The notes under the pieces: generated by a model | Told to the model about the DNA's origin: nothing | The model's input: only the letters and a program-made list of their open reading frames with translations | Database searches by the model: none | Shown: piece by piece, positions 5,279 through 5,842 of the stretch | Position numbering within the stretch: position 1 is the stretch's first letter | Layout of the letters: every line of letters starts with the position of its first letter | Made by a program: the position numbers and the translations under genes | NCBI GenBank assembly: GCA_021767845.1 | Contig: JAASSQ010000189.1 | Coordinates: 1-5,842 of the forward strand | DNA from: Roseovarius sp. | GTDB taxonomy: Bacteria; Pseudomonadota; Alphaproteobacteria; Rhodobacterales; Rhodobacteraceae | Direction: 5' to 3' | DNA: 5,842 nucleotides

Positions 5279-5725
5279 ATGCCGTCACACGCCGAAACCC
5301 GACACCTGCCGTATTCCGCCCAACAGATGTATGATCTGGTCGCGGACGTGGGCAGTTACCCGCGATTCCTGCCATGGACGGCGGCGGCGCGGGTGCGGTC
5401 GGTGACGCCCCAGCCCGATGGCTCGGAGATCATGGAGGCTGACCTGGTCATCAGCTTCAAGGTGTTCCGCGAACGCTTCGGCAGCCGCGTCGTCCTTTGG
5501 CCCGAGGACAGGAAAATAGAGACCGAGTATCTGGACGGGCCGTTCCGATACATGAAATCGAATTGGCGCTTCGAGCCCGAGGAAGATGGTTGCCTGGTGC
5601 ATTTCGACGTGGATTTCGAGTTCAAGAACAGGCTGTTACAGAAAGCAGCCGGGCTTTTCTTCTACGAGGCCATGCAGCGCATCGTCAAAGCGTTCGAGCG
5701 CCGCGCGCGCGATCTATACGGCTGA
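5279..5725 (+). CDS. Coq10/RatA-family START-domain protein (ubiquinone-binding)
   Basis: 148-residue soluble protein covering the whole polyketide cyclase/START (Coq10-type) domain with no extension. Recognised stretches are MPSHAETRHLPYSAQQMYDL (1-20), DVGSYPRFLPW (23-33), DLVISFKVFRERFGSRV (55-71), LDGPFRYMKSNWRF (85-98), VDFEFKNRLLQKAAGLFF (111-128) and a long C-terminal helix closing the lipid pocket. Alphaproteobacterial and mitochondrial members bind ubiquinone and support respiration and quinone biosynthesis; E. coli RatA was described as a toxin blocking 70S assembly. The automatic label 'type II toxin RatA' is therefore probably misleading here, as no RatB-like antitoxin is adjacent. 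The ATG at 5279 is chosen because family similarity begins exactly there, although the frame is open back to 5069. GGGG at 5267-5270 is a weak ribosome binding site. The gene is divergent from the DUF1624 cluster and convergent with a CinA-family gene. Confidence 0.92.
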   Translation: MPSHAETRHLPYSAQQMYDLVADVGSYPRFLPWTAAARVRSVTPQPDGSEIMEADLVISFKVFRERFGSRVVLWPEDRKIETEYLDGPFRYMKSNWRFEPEEDGCLVHFDVDFEFKNRLLQKAAGLFFYEAMQRIVKAFERRARDLYG

Positions 5726-5735
5726 CGCCGGATTT

Positions 5736-5842
5736 TCAGCCCAAGGCACGGGCCAGCAGGGCCAGGGCGTGATCGCGCGACAGGCGGCGGACCTCGGCCC
5801 GTCCACGCGCGCCGAACTCGATTGTTTCCGTGAATGTTTTCA
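5736..5842 (-). CDS. CinA-family protein, C-terminal end (nicotinamide-nucleotide amidohydrolase type)
   Basis: The last 34 codons of a gene running in from the right edge, with stop TGA at 5738-5736. The peptide begins KTFTETIEFGARGRAEVRRL and ends in HALALLARALG. The 'F-G-x-x-G-R-x-x-V-R...A-L-x-L-L' end is the usual last strand and helix of the CinA C-terminal domain (PncC), which deamidates nicotinamide mononucleotide in pyridine nucleotide recycling. I also recall cinA beside the Coq10/RatA gene in Rhodobacteraceae, which supports the call. The window shows too little to tell a stand-alone PncC-type protein from full-length CinA. Only 10 nt separate its stop from the stop of the convergent Coq10/RatA-like gene. 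Confidence 0.7.
   Translation of the reverse strand, partial: KTFTETIEFGARGRAEVRRLSRDHALALLARALG

Overview
The window looks like chromosomal DNA of a GC-rich alphaproteobacterium, most likely Rhodobacteraceae (Roseobacter/Rhodobacter group). The grounds are the strongly GC-biased third codon positions, a suf iron-sulfur operon carrying two YIP1-like membrane proteins between sufD and sufS, and a START-domain Coq10/RatA protein facing a CinA-family gene. This placement rests on recalled gene order and protein character, not on a database search.

Layout, left to right. (1) Positions 1-2381, + strand: the end of a suf operon. It holds the last 23 codons of sufD, two consecutive YIP1-like integral membrane proteins, and a complete group II cysteine desulfurase, sufS. 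All three junctions are stop/start overlaps (TGATG, ATGA, TAATG), so the membrane genes are built into the operon. (2) Positions 2385-3878, - strand: a 497-residue membrane protein with about seven helices followed by a spermidine-synthase-like Rossmann domain, tail to tail with sufS and only 3 nt between stop codons. (3) Positions 3879-4007: a 129-nt divergent intergenic region with a good sigma-70-like promoter for the tRNA, a weaker candidate promoter for the membrane enzyme, and a dyad. (4) Positions 4008-4084, + strand: tRNA-Arg(CCG) with encoded CCA. (5) Positions 4132-5203, - strand: a compact cluster of two tiny genes (49 and 59 residues) and a DUF1624/HGSNAT-type membrane acyltransferase, again joined by ATGA overlaps. 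(6) Positions 5204-5278: a 75-nt divergent region. (7) Positions 5279-5725, + strand: a Coq10/RatA-like START protein. (8) Positions 5736-5842, - strand: the C-terminal end of a CinA-family protein, cut by the window edge.

How the genes work together: SufS supplies persulfide sulfur to the SufBCD scaffold, whose SufD end is at the left edge. The YIP1 proteins have no proven role but are presumably co-translated with the Fe-S machinery. The Coq10-like protein probably serves ubiquinone-dependent respiration. The 49-aa/59-aa/DUF1624 cluster is the least described part and the best candidate for new biology, although it looks like ordinary core-genome content. There are no mobile elements, CRISPR arrays, phage genes or defence systems in the window.
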